From: Roseibacillus sp. | Lineage (GTDB): Bacteria; Verrucomicrobiota; Verrucomicrobiia; Verrucomicrobiales; Akkermansiaceae | DNA length: 64,000 nucleotides | Assembly (NCBI GenBank): GCA_002686085.1 | Contig: NZAC01000049.1 | Span: 124,001 to 188,000 of the forward strand | Direction of reading: 5' to 3' | Shown here: piece by piece, positions 63,973 to 64,000 of the stretch | How positions within the stretch are numbered: position 1 is the stretch's first letter | Layout of the letters: every line of letters begins with the position of its first letter | Program-made: the position numbers and the translations under genes | Notes under the pieces: model-generated | The model's database searches: none | Seen by the model: only the letters and a program-made list of their open reading frames with translations | Told to the model about the DNA's origin: nothing

Positions 63973-64000
63973 CTCGTCTCGTGATAGGGTGAGCTGCTTG

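Overview
ORGANISM. The window looks like a chromosome segment of a heterotrophic member of the Verrucomicrobiota, or a close relative in the PVC group. The grounds are three pairs of planctomycete-type cytochrome proteins (PSCyt1/DUF1549/DUF1553) with DUF1501 partners, two DUF1080 proteins, ResB/CcsA cytochrome c maturation, an MEP-pathway ispD, many non-ATG starts and mostly weak Shine-Dalgarno sequences. I see no rRNA, tRNA, CRISPR array, insertion sequence or phage gene. Coding density is high and only one gap exceeds 300 bp. LAYOUT. (1) 1-8664: peptide import. An OppA-type lipoprotein gene, cut by the left edge, runs leftward. Opposite it is a five-gene operon: YejB-like and YejE-like permeases with extra periplasmic domains, a YejA-like binding lipoprotein, and OppD and OppF ATPases. 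(2) 8757-13314: nucleotide synthesis, purD-purE-pyrR-pyrB-pyrC, with a possible PyrR RNA target just before pyrR. (3) 13329-16585, leftward: trpF, a small membrane-anchored unknown, a Zn/Mn-type ABC ATPase and permease, and the fluoride channel crcB. (4) 16613-22050: uvrA, then an ECF sigma factor, a membrane protein that may be its anti-sigma factor, and an exported PDZ protein. (5) 22119-32389: housekeeping genes on both strands (rRNA methyltransferase, phosphohexomutase, M15-like peptidase, lnt, argA-like, yqgE, obg, a GGCT-membrane fusion, psd). (6) 32524-36735: a lipoprotein followed by ResB and CcsA. (7) 36766-48617: HIT protein, an unknown gene, nrdR, DUF1080 and SMP-30 proteins, a polyprenyl synthase, a large unknown lipoprotein, a vWA protein, ispD, yqeY, a DUF3592 protein and an orphan ABC-2 permease. 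(8) 48691-62181, leftward: three PSCyt1-DUF1549-DUF1553/DUF1501 pairs with a NarL-type response regulator among them. (9) 62231-63972: a PhyH-type dioxygenase and a sugar isomerase/epimerase-like TIM barrel. HOW THEY FIT. The cytochrome-domain proteins each carry two CxxCH motifs. They need haem attachment outside the cytoplasm, which the ResB/CcsA pair in this window could supply. With the DUF1080, SMP-30, PhyH and TIM-barrel genes they suggest periplasmic oxidative catabolism of carbohydrates or other organic compounds. That is an inference; the substrates cannot be read from the sequence. The strongest candidates for something undescribed are the elaborated Yej-type transporter with a MORN-like insertion, the diverged triplicate cytochrome/DUF1501 modules, and the ECF sigma/membrane protein/PDZ module.
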